Assembly (NCBI RefSeq): GCF_029167105.1
Contig: NZ_JARFML010000021.1
Coordinates: 82,528-146,527, forward strand
DNA from: Bradyrhizobium yuanmingense
GTDB taxonomy: Bacteria; Pseudomonadota; Alphaproteobacteria; Rhizobiales; Xanthobacteraceae
DNA length: 64,000 nucleotides
Direction of reading: 5' to 3'
The translations under genes and the position numbers were made by a program. The notes under the pieces are model-generated. The model made no database searches. It was not told the DNA's origin and saw only the letters and a list, made by a program, of their open reading frames with translations. Of the stretch, positions 29,116-40,129 are shown one piece after another (positions within the stretch are counted from its first letter, which is position 1; the number at the start of each line of letters is the position of its first letter).

Positions 29116-30351
29116 ATGGCGCGCCTGAAGTTCGGAGCCTTTCTTGCCCCGCATCACCCGATCGGGGAGCATCCGATGCTGCAGTTCCGGCGCGATCTCG
29201 ACCTGGTCGAGCAGCTGGATGCGCTCGGCTATGACGAATTCTGGTGCGGCGAGCATCATTCCTCGGGCTGGGAGATGATCGCCTCGCCCGAGATGTTCCT
29301 GGCCGCGGCCGGCGAGCGCACCAAGCGGATCAAGCTCGGCACCGGGGTGGTGTCGCTGCCCTATCACCATCCCTTCAACGTCGCCCAGCGCATGGTGCAG
29401 CTCGACCATATGACCGGCGGCCGCGCCATTTTCGGCTCCGGACCGGGCGCGCTCGCCTCCGATGCGCACACGCTCGGCATCGATCCGATGACGCAGCGCG
29501 ACCGGCAGGATGAGGCGATCGGCATCATCCGCCGCCTTTTCAACGGCGAGCGCGTCACCGCCAGGAGCGACTGGTTCACGATGAACGACGCCGCGCTGCA
29601 GATCCTGCCGTTGCAGGAGGAGATGCCGTTCGTGGTGGCTTCGCAGATCTCGCCCTCCGGCATGACGCTGGCCGGCAAATACGGCATCGGCATCATCTCG
29701 CTGGGCTCGATGACGACGCAGGGCCTGATGTCGCTGCAGCAGCAATGGCAGTTCGCCGAGGATGCCGCCAAGAAGCACGGAACCACAGTGCGTCGCGCCG
29801 ACTGGCGCGTGCTCTTGACCTGGCACATCGCCGAAACGCGTGAACAAGCCCGCCGCGAGGCCGGCGCCGGGCTGATGCGCTGGCACAACGAATATAATGT
29901 CGGAACGCTGCAGCGGCCGGGCCTCACCGCGTTCTCCTCGCCCGACGAGGCTGTCGACAAGACCGCCTTCGTCGAGGGGGCGGCGTCCACGATCGGCACG
30001 CCCGACGATCTCGTCAAGACCATCAAGAACGTGATGCAGGTCTCCGGTGGCGTCGGCGCCATCATCGGCTTCGTGCACGACTGGGCCAATCCGGAAAACA
30101 CCCGCCGGAGCTGGGACATGGTGGCGCGCTACGTCGTGCCGGAGATCAACGGCTATATCGACGGGCTGCGCAGGTCGCAAAAATTCGTGATCGAAAACCG
30201 CGCGATCTTCGAGCGCGCGGGTCAGGCCGTGATGGCCAAGATCATGGAGAATGAGAAGGCCGCCGAGGCGCTGAAGGTGACCGGCCCCGGCCGCGTCGCC
30301 ATTCCCGCCGTCAACGCGCCGGATCTGCAGAAGGAAGCGGCGAAGCGTTAG
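29116..30351 (+). CDS. LLM-class flavin-dependent oxidoreductase
   Basis: Bacterial-luciferase-like monooxygenase of 411 residues, a TIM-barrel enzyme using reduced FMN. The N-terminus MARLKFGAFLAPHHP is followed by GYDEFWCGEHHSSGWE, KLGTGVVSLPYHHPF and the loop GRAIFGSGPGALASDA, all typical of the limonene-monooxygenase-like subgroup. It carries a C-terminal extension beyond residue 360 (EKAAEALKVTGPGR...). CGGAGAG precedes the ATG. The substrate is unknown; the neighbouring P450 and SDR suggest oxidation of a hydrophobic compound, but the three genes are not in one operon. Confidence 0.9.
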   Translation: MARLKFGAFLAPHHPIGEHPMLQFRRDLDLVEQLDALGYDEFWCGEHHSSGWEMIASPEMFLAAAGERTKRIKLGTGVVSLPYHHPFNVAQRMVQLDHMTGGRAIFGSGPGALASDAHTLGIDPMTQRDRQDEAIGIIRRLFNGERVTARSDWFTMNDAALQILPLQEEMPFVVASQISPSGMTLAGKYGIGIISLGSMTTQGLMSLQQQWQFAEDAAKKHGTTVRRADWRVLLTWHIAETREQARREAGAGLMRWHNEYNVGTLQRPGLTAFSSPDEAVDKTAFVEGAASTIGTPDDLVKTIKNVMQVSGGVGAIIGFVHDWANPENTRRSWDMVARYVVPEINGYIDGLRRSQKFVIENRAIFERAGQAVMAKIMENEKAAEALKVTGPGRVAIPAVNAPDLQKEAAKR

Positions 30352-30361
30352 GCACTCCACT

Positions 30362-30497
30362 CGTCGTCCCGGGGCGCGCGCAGCGCGAGCCCGGGACCCA
30401 TAACTACAGGATGCGGATTTACGAAGACTCGGAGCTATCAGCCTCGCACCAAAACTCCTCCCTGTGGTTATGGGTCCCCGCCTCCGCGGGGACGACG
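30362..30497. repeat. Composite palindromic element, loop inverted
   Basis: Ends CGTCGTCCCGGGGCGCGC and GCGGGGACGACGG are inverted. The inner arms CCATAACTACAGG and CCTGTGGTTATGG are nearly perfect. The central loop reads, on the opposite strand, TAGCTCCGAGTCTTCGTAAA, close to the loop of the 20166 copy. The inner part is therefore inverted relative to that copy. It is located between the monooxygenase and P450 genes. Confidence 0.75.
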
Positions 30498-30592
30498 GCG
30501 GTGGGAGTGACGATTTTGTGCGCAAGACGACCGAAGCTCATCGCGGCCGGATCGTGCTATGTTTGCCGGGCTAGGCAACCGGAGCAATCGTC

Positions 30593-31969
30593 ATGTCGAT
30601 GCAGAATGTGGCCGCCCCTGCGCTTCCGTTCACTCCGCCGCGGCGCAACGAGCTGACCCACATTCCCGGTGACGAAGGCTGGCCGATCATCGGCAAGACC
30701 TTTCAGGTGCTCGCCGATCCCAAGGGCCATATCGAGGCGAACGGCGCCAAGTACGGTCTGGTCTACCGCACGCACTTTTTCGGCGAGACCAACGTTGTGC
30801 TGCTCGGGCCCGAGGCCAACGAGCTTGTGCTGTTCGACCAGCAGAAGCTGTTCTCCTCGACCCATGGCTGGGACAAGGTGCTGGGGCTGTTGTTTCCGCG
30901 CGGATTGATGCTGCTCGATTTCGAGGAGCATCGCCTGCATCGCAAGGCGCTCTCGGTCGCGTTCAAGTCGGGGCCGATGAAGTCCTATCTCGGCGATCTC
31001 GACCGCGGCATTTCCGCGCGCGTCGCGCAGTGGAAGGCAAAGCCCGGCGAGATGCAGCTTTATCCCGCGATGAAGCAGCTCACGCTCGATCTCGCCGCGG
31101 CCTCGTTCCTCGGCGCCGATATCGGGCCTGAGGTCGACGAGATCAACCGCGCCTTCGTCGACATGGTGGCCGCCGCCGTCACCCCGATCCGCCGCCCCCT
31201 GCCCGGCACCCAGATGGCGCGAGGGGTCAAGGGACGTAAGCGCATCATCGCCTATTTCCGCGAGCAGATTCCGCTGCGGCGCGGCAATCACGGCGGCGAC
31301 GATCTGTTCTCGCAGCTCTGCCGCGCCACCCATGAGAACGGCGCGCTGCTGTCGGACCAGGACATCATCGACCATATGAGCTTCCTGATGATGGCCGCGC
31401 ACGACACGCTGACCTCGTCGCTGACCTCCTTCATCGGCGAGCTCGCCGCCAATCCGGACTGGCAGGACCGGCTGCGCGCGGAGGTGCTCGCGCTCGGCCT
31501 CGCCTCCGGCGCGCCGACCAGCTTCGACGATCTCGAGAAGATGCCGCTGACCGAGATGGCGTTCAAGGAAGCACTGCGGCTCAAGCCGCCGGTGCCGTCG
31601 ATGCCGCGCCGCGCGATGTGCGATTTCAACTTCAAGGGTTTTGCGATCCCCGCCGGCACCGCGATCGGCATCAATCCGCTCTATACCCACCACATGAAGG
31701 AGATCTGGCCGGACCCGGACCGCTTCGATCCCCTGCGCTTCACCGAGGACGCGCAGCGTGGCCGCCACCGTTTCGCCTTCGTGCCGTTCGGCGGCGGCGC
31801 GCATATGTGCCTCGGCCTGCACTTCGCCTACATGCAGGCGAAATGCTTCGCGCGGCACTTCCTGGAGAATATCGAGGTGTCGCTCGCGCCGGGCTACAAG
31901 CCGGACTGGCAGATGTGGCCGATCCCGAAGCCGCGGGACGGGCTGCGGGTGCAGGTGAAGGCGGTTTAG
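30593..31969 (+). CDS. Cytochrome P450
   Basis: Soluble P450 of 458 residues. The haem-ligand motif is FGGGAHMCLG with Cys406. The ExxR motif is in FKEALRLKPP. The I-helix oxygen-activating segment is MMAAHDTLTSS. There is no membrane anchor, so it needs ferredoxin-type or flavodoxin-type partners, which are not adjacent. It starts with MSMQNVAAPALPF. The GGGAHMCLG loop and the PMPRRAMCDFNFKGFAIPAGT strand region resemble the CYP51/CYP120-like branch, but I would not assign a CYP family. The substrate is unknown. Confidence 0.93.
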   Translation: MSMQNVAAPALPFTPPRRNELTHIPGDEGWPIIGKTFQVLADPKGHIEANGAKYGLVYRTHFFGETNVVLLGPEANELVLFDQQKLFSSTHGWDKVLGLLFPRGLMLLDFEEHRLHRKALSVAFKSGPMKSYLGDLDRGISARVAQWKAKPGEMQLYPAMKQLTLDLAAASFLGADIGPEVDEINRAFVDMVAAAVTPIRRPLPGTQMARGVKGRKRIIAYFREQIPLRRGNHGGDDLFSQLCRATHENGALLSDQDIIDHMSFLMMAAHDTLTSSLTSFIGELAANPDWQDRLRAEVLALGLASGAPTSFDDLEKMPLTEMAFKEALRLKPPVPSMPRRAMCDFNFKGFAIPAGTAIGINPLYTHHMKEIWPDPDRFDPLRFTEDAQRGRHRFAFVPFGGGAHMCLGLHFAYMQAKCFARHFLENIEVSLAPGYKPDWQMWPIPKPRDGLRVQVKAV

Positions 31970-32014
31970 GCGCCGATCTCGTAGCAACCATTAAAGCGGC
32001 ACCGCCGGAGCGGC

Positions 32015-32854
32015 CTACGCCCCCTGGTCGAACGCCTTGCGCAGGGCCACATAGCCCTCCTGCTGCTGGCTCCAGTTGCGGCCGCCGGTCATGGCGCCGT
32101 CGACGACGAGGTCGTGGCCGTTGATGAAGCTGGATTCGTCGCTGGCCAGGAACACTGCGGCCTGGGCGATATCTTCAGGAAGACCCGCGCGCGGGATCGG
32201 CTGCGCGGTCTTGTAGACCTCGCGCATCACCGCCGGCGTCTTCTCGGCGGCATCGGTCGAGAGTCCCAGCGCCTTGCCGAAGATGCCGGTCGCGATGGCG
32301 CCGGGCGAGATCGAATTGACGCGAACGTTGGATTCGCCGAGCTCCATCGCCACGCATTTGGTGAGATGGATCACCGCCGCCTTGGCCGCGCCATAGACCA
32401 TCGACGACGAGAAGCCGGCGAGGCGACCGGCAATGCTGCCATTGTTGATGATGCTGCCCCCGCCCTGCTTCTTCATGTAGGGCGCGGCGTGCTTCATGCC
32501 GAGCATGACGCTGCGCACCAGCGTCGCCATGGCTGCATCGAACCGCTCGACCTCGAGGCCTTCGATGCCGCCGGTCTGTGCCGGCCCGCCGGCATTGTTG
32601 AACAGGCAATCGATCCTGCCGAACTTGTCGACCGCGAGCGCGATCAGCGCCTGCATCTGCGCTTCGACGGTGACGTCGGTCTGACGGAAGATGCAGCTTT
32701 CCCCGAGCTGCTTCGCCAGCGCCTCGCCTTCCGGTACGCGCCGGCCTGCGATCACAATTTTGGCACCTTCGGCAACGAAGACTTCCGCAGTGCGCAATCC
32801 GATGCCGCTCGTCGCCCCCGTAATCACCGCAACCTTGCCGTCCAGCCTGCCCAT
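32015..32854 (-). CDS. Short-chain dehydrogenase/reductase
   Basis: Classical SDR of 279 residues with an NAD(P)-binding Rossmann fold. The dinucleotide motif is TGATSGIG at about residues 13-20, the NNAG motif is at LFNNAGG, and the catalytic serine is in INNGSIAG with the YGAAK Tyr/Lys pair. The C-terminal part is typical of the cyclopentanol-dehydrogenase or glucose-dehydrogenase-like group (SFINGHDLVVDGAMTGG). It converges on the P450 gene. Substrates cannot be read from the sequence. Confidence 0.92.
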   Translation of the reverse strand: MGRLDGKVAVITGATSGIGLRTAEVFVAEGAKIVIAGRRVPEGEALAKQLGESCIFRQTDVTVEAQMQALIALAVDKFGRIDCLFNNAGGPAQTGGIEGLEVERFDAAMATLVRSVMLGMKHAAPYMKKQGGGSIINNGSIAGRLAGFSSSMVYGAAKAAVIHLTKCVAMELGESNVRVNSISPGAIATGIFGKALGLSTDAAEKTPAVMREVYKTAQPIPRAGLPEDIAQAAVFLASDESSFINGHDLVVDGAMTGGRNWSQQQEGYVALRKAFDQGA

Positions 32855-33033
32855 GGAATGTTCCTGTTTTCGAGTGATTTGATGCCAAATGGCGAATGCC
32901 GGCCGCCGCCGTCGCCGCAGCGGTTACTATTCCTGCCCGCTTCCGACAAGGCAAGCTATGCTTGTATGGGCGGCATGCGTAACATCCTCACGGGCCGCTC
33001 GATCGTCGAACGCCTATCGCAACCAGGCAGCGC

Positions 33034-33999
33034 ATGAGGAAGCTGATCGAGGAGTTCCGCAAGGGCTGGCAGGGTGCGGCGCCACCCTCGCTCGCTCTGA
33101 GCATCGGCTTTGCGGTGGTCTGCCTGTTGGCTGCAACCCTGGTCCGCTGGGGCCTCGCTCAGGTTCGTCCCGACATCTATTTCACGCCGTACTTCCCGGC
33201 CGTGTTCTTTGCTGCGGCCCTGGGCGGATTCCGGATCGGCATCGTGACGGCGCTCGTCGGCGGCGTGCTCGGCGTCGCGCTGAATTTCGGCGATGCGTTT
33301 GCCGATCGCGCGCGGTTTGTCCTGCTGGCGCTTTACTGGGCCGTGTGCGCGATCACCATCTGGGGTGTCGAGCACTATCGCACCATGCTGGCCGAGCAGC
33401 GCCGAATTTCCAGACGCCTGATCGAGGAAGAAGATTATCGCAAGCTGCTGGTTGAGGAGCTCCAGCATCGGCTGAAGAACAAGCTGTCGACGGTGCATGC
33501 CGTGGTGCATCAGGTGTTGCACGACCAGCCGCAGGTCTGGGCCCGGGTCGATCCGCGGCTACGCTCGCTGGCCGCAACCGATGATTTGATCTCGCGGATC
33601 GACAAAGCCGGCTGCGACATCCGCGATCTTCTGATCTCCGAGCTCGGGCCTTACGGCCATGTCCGCTTCACGCTCAACGGCGAGCGGCTGTTCCTGCCGC
33701 CCAAGCTCGCCGTCACGCTGTCATTGATGTTTCACGAGCTTGCCACCAATGCAGGCAAGTACGGCGCATTCTCCGCGCCGCGCGGTCTGTTGCAGGTGTC
33801 ATGGACGATCACCGACGACCGCCTGACGATCACCTGGGACGAAACCGAAGGACCGAGCGTGGACAAGGTGTCCGAGCCCGGCTTCGGCACCAAGCTCTTG
33901 AAATCGGCGCTGTCGGCGTTCGACGGCAAAACCGAGATCTCGTATCTGAAAACCGGGCTGCATTGCATCATGCAGTGTCGAATTCCACGAAGCGAATAG
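33034..33999 (+). CDS. HWE-family sensor histidine kinase
   Basis: Membrane kinase of 321 residues. The N-terminal third contains three to four hydrophobic helices in the DUF4118-like arrangement (LALSIGFAVVCLLAATLV, YFPAVFFAAALGG, IVTALVGGVLGVALNFG). The phospho-acceptor is His145 in EELQHRLKNKLSTVHA. The N box is FHELATNAGKYGA and the diagnostic WxE is in LTITWDETEGP, followed by the G box GFGTKLL. These kinases usually pair with single-domain regulators in the general stress response; no such regulator is adjacent here. The ATG at 33034 gives the complete protein. Confidence 0.9.
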   Translation: MRKLIEEFRKGWQGAAPPSLALSIGFAVVCLLAATLVRWGLAQVRPDIYFTPYFPAVFFAAALGGFRIGIVTALVGGVLGVALNFGDAFADRARFVLLALYWAVCAITIWGVEHYRTMLAEQRRISRRLIEEEDYRKLLVEELQHRLKNKLSTVHAVVHQVLHDQPQVWARVDPRLRSLAATDDLISRIDKAGCDIRDLLISELGPYGHVRFTLNGERLFLPPKLAVTLSLMFHELATNAGKYGAFSAPRGLLQVSWTITDDRLTITWDETEGPSVDKVSEPGFGTKLLKSALSAFDGKTEISYLKTGLHCIMQCRIPRSE

Positions 34000-34082
34000 A
34001 ACGTCGCAACATGCAAGGTGTGCTCCTCCCCGCCTGCGCGGTGGCGCAATCGCATGTGGCACTTGCGCGACCTGAGCAAGCG

Positions 34083-34217
34083 CCTCGTCCTTCGAGACGA
34101 CCGCTTCGCGGTCTCCTCAGGATGAGGCTAATCGGCATCGGCGCTCGGGTAATATCGCGCAGCGCACTCCGGTCCTCATCCTGAGGGCCCGCCAGCGGCG
34201 GGTGTCTCGAAGGATGG
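34083..34217. repeat. CGTCCTTCGAGAC palindromic repeat
   Basis: CTCGTCCTTCGAGACG at the left and GTGTCTCGAAGGATGG at the right are inverted. An inner TCCTCAGGATGAGG/CCTCATCCTGAGGG pair is also inverted. It lies in the 428-nt gap 34000-34427 upstream of the GGDEF-EAL gene. The remaining sequence before the gene is probably its promoter region, and no gene is visible in the gap. Confidence 0.75.
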
Positions 34218-34427
34218 CCGCAGGCGAAATCGCTCCCACGCGCATACCTCGTCCGCTGTTTCACCGAGCGCGTTGACGCTCTGTTAATGACGATCGCCAG
34301 CGCGCGTCGGATCGTCGCAACTTTTCTCCAAAACACCCCCGTATTTCTCCGGACCCCTTAACCAAACTTAAGAGCGGACCGCGCAAGATCGCGCCCATTG
34401 CAAAGGCGCGCTGAAACAACAAGATTC

Positions 34428-36173
34428 ATGACTTCTATGAACGACAATCAATATTCCGGCGCGACTGAAGCCGAGCTCGGTTTTCTCAAGGAAATCGTTA
34501 GAATGCTGCCGGCCGGCCTCACCGTGCAGGACGCGCATGGCGAGCTGCTGCTGGTCAACGATGCCGCCGCCGCGCAGCTCGGCCTGGACGGCAGCCGTCC
34601 TTCACCCGATCTCACGCCGCGGCGCGAAGCCTGCCGCCAGGCCCTGAACGACGGGCAGCCCGTCGTGACCGAGGAAGCGATTCACGTCGGCGCTGCGCGA
34701 AAGGTGCTGCTCACGACCCATCGCCCCGTTCGTCTCGACGGACGCGAGCTGCTGATCTCGGCATCCTCCGACATCACCGAGCAGAAGAATTTCGAGGACC
34801 AGCTGTTCCGCTCGGCCTATTTCGACGAGCTGACCGGGCTGCCCTCGCGCCGCGTGATCGAGCACCGCGCCAATGCCCTGCTCGCGCGCGACCGCAGCGG
34901 CGAACGTTTTGCGCTGGCCTTTCTCGACGTCGACAATTTCAAGCACATCAACGACTATTACGGCCACGCCGTGGGCGACGCGCTGCTGGTCGAGCTGGCG
35001 AAGCGGCTCGGACGGGACTTGCGCGATTCCGACATGCTCTCGCGCATCTCGGGCGACGAATTCCTGCTGCTGCTGTCACCGATCCAGAGCCAGGAGGAAG
35101 TCGCCGAATTCATGCAATCGACGCTGGAGCGGCTGACCGCGCCGTTCTTCATCGACAATTCGGAAGTATTCGCCTCGACCTCGGTCGGCATCAGCCTCTA
35201 TCCCGACCATGGACAAAGCTTCGAGACGCTGCGGCAGAACGCCGATATCGCGATGTACCGCATCAAGAACAACGGCAAGGGACTGGCCGCCTTCTTCGAT
35301 GCCAGCATGGAGCGCGAGGCACAGGCGCGGATGCAGGTCGAGCAGTCGCTGCGGCTCGCCATCCTGGAAAAGCGCTTCTGCTGCGCCTTCCAGTCCAAGG
35401 TCGACATCCGCACCCAGGCGGTGAAGGGCATCGAGGCCTTGGTGCGCCTGCGCGACGACGAAGGCGTGATCCAGGCGCCCGGCTCGTTCATCAATCTTGC
35501 CGGCGAGCTCGGCCTGATCGACGAGCTGACCCATCTCGTGCTCGCCGAGATCGTCAAGTCGATCGACCTGATCAACGACACGTTCGGCCCGGAAGCGACC
35601 ATCAGCATCAATGTCGCCGCCAAGCAGGCCGGCAATCCCGAGTTCATGCGCAGCTTTGCGCAGGCGCTGGAGGAGACCGGCTTTCCGCAGCGGTTCATGA
35701 TCGAGGTGACGGAAGATGCTTTCGTCGCCAAGAATCATTTTCAGACCGAAATCCTGCCGATGTTCCGCAAGCTCGGCGTCGGCATCTCCATCGACGATTT
35801 CGGCACCGGCTATTCCTCGCTCTCGGCGCTGGCCGACATCACCGCCGACGAGATCAAGATCGACCGCTCCTTCATCACCGACATCCATAAGCGCCCGCGC
35901 AGCCAGGGCATCCTGCGCGCGATCGAATCCTTGAGCGAGGCGCTCGGCATGACGGTGATCGCCGAAGGCCTCGAATCCTACGAGGAGCTGGCCTATCTGC
36001 AGGCGGCGACCAAGATTCGCTACGCGCAGGGCTATTATTTCTCCCGACCGATCTTCCTGGAGGAGCTGAAGCTCGCAACGCCGTCCTCGAGCGAGGCCCG
36101 GGTCAGCGTGTCAAGCCGCCCGGCGCAGCAGAACCGCCAGGGCTATTCGCGGGCGAGCGCGTATCGGCGGTAG
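34428..36173 (+). CDS. PAS-GGDEF-EAL cyclic-di-GMP enzyme
   Basis: Cytoplasmic protein of 581 residues. An N-terminal PAS-like domain (about 12-125) precedes a GGDEF domain with the variant motif SGDEF (RISGDEFLLLL) and an RxxD inhibitory site five residues before it (RDSD). The EAL domain has KGIEALVRL, DDFGTGYSSL and KIDRSF intact, but reads EVTE and NVAAKQ where NVSxxQ is usual. The EAL part is probably an active phosphodiesterase; the cyclase motif is degenerate. The ATG at 34428 is preferred, with another three codons on. No transmembrane segment is present. Confidence 0.92.
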   Translation: MTSMNDNQYSGATEAELGFLKEIVRMLPAGLTVQDAHGELLLVNDAAAAQLGLDGSRPSPDLTPRREACRQALNDGQPVVTEEAIHVGAARKVLLTTHRPVRLDGRELLISASSDITEQKNFEDQLFRSAYFDELTGLPSRRVIEHRANALLARDRSGERFALAFLDVDNFKHINDYYGHAVGDALLVELAKRLGRDLRDSDMLSRISGDEFLLLLSPIQSQEEVAEFMQSTLERLTAPFFIDNSEVFASTSVGISLYPDHGQSFETLRQNADIAMYRIKNNGKGLAAFFDASMEREAQARMQVEQSLRLAILEKRFCCAFQSKVDIRTQAVKGIEALVRLRDDEGVIQAPGSFINLAGELGLIDELTHLVLAEIVKSIDLINDTFGPEATISINVAAKQAGNPEFMRSFAQALEETGFPQRFMIEVTEDAFVAKNHFQTEILPMFRKLGVGISIDDFGTGYSSLSALADITADEIKIDRSFITDIHKRPRSQGILRAIESLSEALGMTVIAEGLESYEELAYLQAATKIRYAQGYYFSRPIFLEELKLATPSSSEARVSVSSRPAQQNRQGYSRASAYRR

Positions 36174-36304
36174 GGGCGGCGCGCCCCGGGACGACAGCGA
36201 TTGCTGAGCCGGGTTCAGCGCCCATTCCTCCTTTGGCGCCATTTCCCCCTTTGAAATCGCTACACTTTTGCTAATACACGGGGCGAACCTCCCCGAGGTA
36301 TCTC

Positions 36305-37747
<1,443 letters not shown>

Positions 37748-37764
37748 GTTTCGAGACACGGGAC

Positions 37765-37789
37765 TGTCCGGAGTCTCGGATTCCGGACA
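37765..37789. promoter_or_regulatory. Inverted repeat TGTCCGG-N11-CCGGACA, candidate activator site
   Basis: TGTCCGG at 37765-37771 and CCGGACA at 37783-37789 are perfect inverted copies, with a further CCGGGACA half at about 37807-37814. They lie 79 nt upstream of the -24 element of the sigma-54 promoter, the usual distance for an enhancer-binding-protein site. Recognition by the adjacent activator is inferred. Confidence 0.6.
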
Positions 37790-37867
37790 CCGCACGCGGC
37801 GCCATTCCGGGACAAATTGCAGGCAGCTGCCGCAGATTTCAGCGGTTTTGCGCGACGTTGCGGGATC

Positions 37868-37883
37868 TGGCGCGGACCTTGCT
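37868..37883 (+). promoter_or_regulatory. Sigma-54 (-24/-12) promoter
   Basis: TGGCGCGGACCTTGCT matches the consensus TGGCACG-N4-TTGCW at all but one listed base. The GG and GC dinucleotides are separated by exactly ten bases. The CoA-transferase GTG start is 108 nt downstream. The divergence at one -24 base (G for A) should be tolerated. Confidence 0.75.
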
Positions 37884-37991
37884 CTCCGCTTTGCCGTCTT
37901 TCGTTCGCGAGGAGCAACCTGTTCCGGGGCTGCGCTTCGCGATAAGATCAAGCACAACAAGGCCTACGGTCCAGGAAGCGGGAGGAACGCC

Positions 37992-40025
37992 GTGAGCCAT
38001 CATCCAGCTCTGCCCTACTTGCGCAATTCCGAGAAGGGCAAGGTCGTCTCGGCGAATGAAGCCGTCATGCTGATCCGCGACGGCGACACGGTGGCGACCG
38101 GCGGCTTCGTCGGCATCGGCTTTGCCGAGGAGATCGCGATTGCGCTGGAGGAGCTCTATCTGTCCCACGAGGGCGATGCGCCCTATACGCAAGGCAAGCC
38201 GCGCAATCTGACGCTGGTCTATGCGGCCGGTCAGGGCGACGGCAAGCAGCGCGGCCTCAATCATTTCGGACATGAAGGCCTGGTGCGGCGCGTGATCGGC
38301 GGGCATTGGGGCCTTGCGCCGAAATTGCAGCAGCTCGCGATCGCGAACCAGATCGAGGCCTACAACCTGCCGCAGGGCGTCATCACGCACCTGTTCCGCG
38401 ACATCGCCGCGCATCGGCCCGGCCACATCACCCGCGTCGGCATGGGCACTTTCGTCGACCCCCGGCACGGCGGCGGCAAGCTGAACGCACGCACCACCGA
38501 GGACCTCGTGGAGCTGATCACGCTGCGCGGCGAGGCGTGCCTGCTCTACAAGACCTTCCCGATCGATGTCGGGATCATCCGCGCCACCACCGGCGATCCC
38601 GACGGCAATCTCACCATGGAGAAGGAGGCCCTGACGCTGGAAGCGCTCGCCATCGCCATGGCGGCGCATAATTCCGGCGGCATCGTCATCGCCCAGGTCG
38701 AGCGTGTCGCCGAGGCCGGCAGCCTCAACCCGCGTCAGGTGAAGATTCCCGGCATCCTCGTCGACTGCGTGGTGGTGTCGAGGCCCGAGAACCACTGGCA
38801 GACGTTCGGTACGCAATACAATCCGGCGTTCTCGAGCGAGATCCGCGTCCGCGCCGCCTCGCTGCCGGTGATGCCGATCAGCGAGCGCAAGATCATCGCC
38901 CGGCGCGCCGCGTTGGAACTGAAAGCCAACAGCGTCGTCAATCTCGGCATCGGCATGCCGGAAGGAATCGCCTCGGTCGCCAACGAAGAGCGCATCATCG
39001 ATCTCATTACGCTGACGGCAGAGCCCGGCGTGATCGGCGGCATCCCGGCGAGCGGCATCGATTTCGGCGCGGCGATCAACACGCAGGCGGTGATCGACCA
39101 GCCCTATCAATTCGACTTCTACGACGGAGGCGGTTTGGATGCCGCCTTCCTCGGGCTTGCCCAGGTCGACCGCGCCGGCAACCTCAATGTCAGCAAGTTC
39201 GGGCCGAAGCTTGCCGGGGCCGGCGGCTTCATCAACATCAGCCAGAACGCCAAGGAAGTGATCTTCGTCGGCACGTTCGGCGCCGGCAAGCAGCGTATTG
39301 CGGTGAAGGACGGCAAGCTCGTCATTCTCGACGAGGCCAAGTCGCGCAAGTTCGTCGAGAGCGTCGAGCACGTCACCTTCAGCGGCCCTTTTGCCGCCGC
39401 GCGCAGGCAGCGCACCCTTTACGTCACCGAGCGCTGCGTGTTCGAGCTCCGGGCGGACGGGCTCGAGCTCGTCGAGGTCGCGCCCGGCATCGACATCGAG
39501 CGCGACATCCTGCGCCTGATGGACTTCAAGCCGCTGATCCCGCGCGACCCCGCCCTGATGGACGCGCGCATCTTCGCCGAAGGCCTGATGGAGCTGCGCG
39601 AGCGCCTGCTCACCATCCCGCTCGACCAGCGCTTCACGCTGGACGAGCAGCAGAACCTGTTCTTCGTCAATCTCGAGCGCTATCCGCTGCGCAGCAAGGC
39701 GGAGATCGACACCATCGCTGCCATCGTCGAGGCCCGCCTGGCGCCGCTCGGACGCCGGGTCTACGCCATCGTCAATTATGACAATTTTTCCATCCTGCCG
39801 GAGCTGATGGACGATTATTCGGCGATGGTGCGCAGCCTCGTCGACCGCTTCTATTCCGGCGTGTCGCGCTACACGACGTCGGGTTTCCTGCGCATCAAGC
39901 TCGGCGAAGCCCTGGAGAAGCGCGGCGTCGCGCCGCACATCTTCGAGAGCGCGGAGGAAGCGCAGTCAGACTGGCGCCAGGTCGAGGCCGGCGCGGCGCG
40001 CAAAGCGGAACAGGCTCAAAAATGA
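37992..40025 (+). CDS. Family I acyl-CoA:carboxylate CoA-transferase (fused subunits)
   Basis: Protein of 677 residues with both halves of a 3-oxoacid/acetate CoA-transferase fused. The alpha-like half contains GGFVGIGFAEE and the beta-like half NLGIGMPEGIAS. The catalytic glutamate lies in LTAEPGVIGGIP. After residue 520 there is an extra 150-residue C-terminal domain (RFTLDEQQNLFFVNLERYPLR...NYDNFSILPEL) not needed for catalysis in shorter homologues. The GTG at 37992 has GGGAGG directly upstream. It should activate an imported short-chain or branched acid with CoA; the substrate is unknown. A binding protein follows 104 nt later. Confidence 0.88.
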   Translation: MSHHPALPYLRNSEKGKVVSANEAVMLIRDGDTVATGGFVGIGFAEEIAIALEELYLSHEGDAPYTQGKPRNLTLVYAAGQGDGKQRGLNHFGHEGLVRRVIGGHWGLAPKLQQLAIANQIEAYNLPQGVITHLFRDIAAHRPGHITRVGMGTFVDPRHGGGKLNARTTEDLVELITLRGEACLLYKTFPIDVGIIRATTGDPDGNLTMEKEALTLEALAIAMAAHNSGGIVIAQVERVAEAGSLNPRQVKIPGILVDCVVVSRPENHWQTFGTQYNPAFSSEIRVRAASLPVMPISERKIIARRAALELKANSVVNLGIGMPEGIASVANEERIIDLITLTAEPGVIGGIPASGIDFGAAINTQAVIDQPYQFDFYDGGGLDAAFLGLAQVDRAGNLNVSKFGPKLAGAGGFINISQNAKEVIFVGTFGAGKQRIAVKDGKLVILDEAKSRKFVESVEHVTFSGPFAAARRQRTLYVTERCVFELRADGLELVEVAPGIDIERDILRLMDFKPLIPRDPALMDARIFAEGLMELRERLLTIPLDQRFTLDEQQNLFFVNLERYPLRSKAEIDTIAAIVEARLAPLGRRVYAIVNYDNFSILPELMDDYSAMVRSLVDRFYSGVSRYTTSGFLRIKLGEALEKRGVAPHIFESAEEAQSDWRQVEAGAARKAEQAQK

Positions 40026-40129
40026 TGCATGCTCACGCGCCGGCGCACTCGGCCGGAAGGTTCAATTGCAATGTTCGTAACGTTGTGCAAATCGCTGTTG
40101 GCAGAAACTTTACATCAGGAGGGACCATC

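Noticed and set aside
36240..36300. Second sigma-54 promoter before the activator gene
   Set aside because: TTTTGCT is present but the base pair ten positions upstream is CG, not GG.
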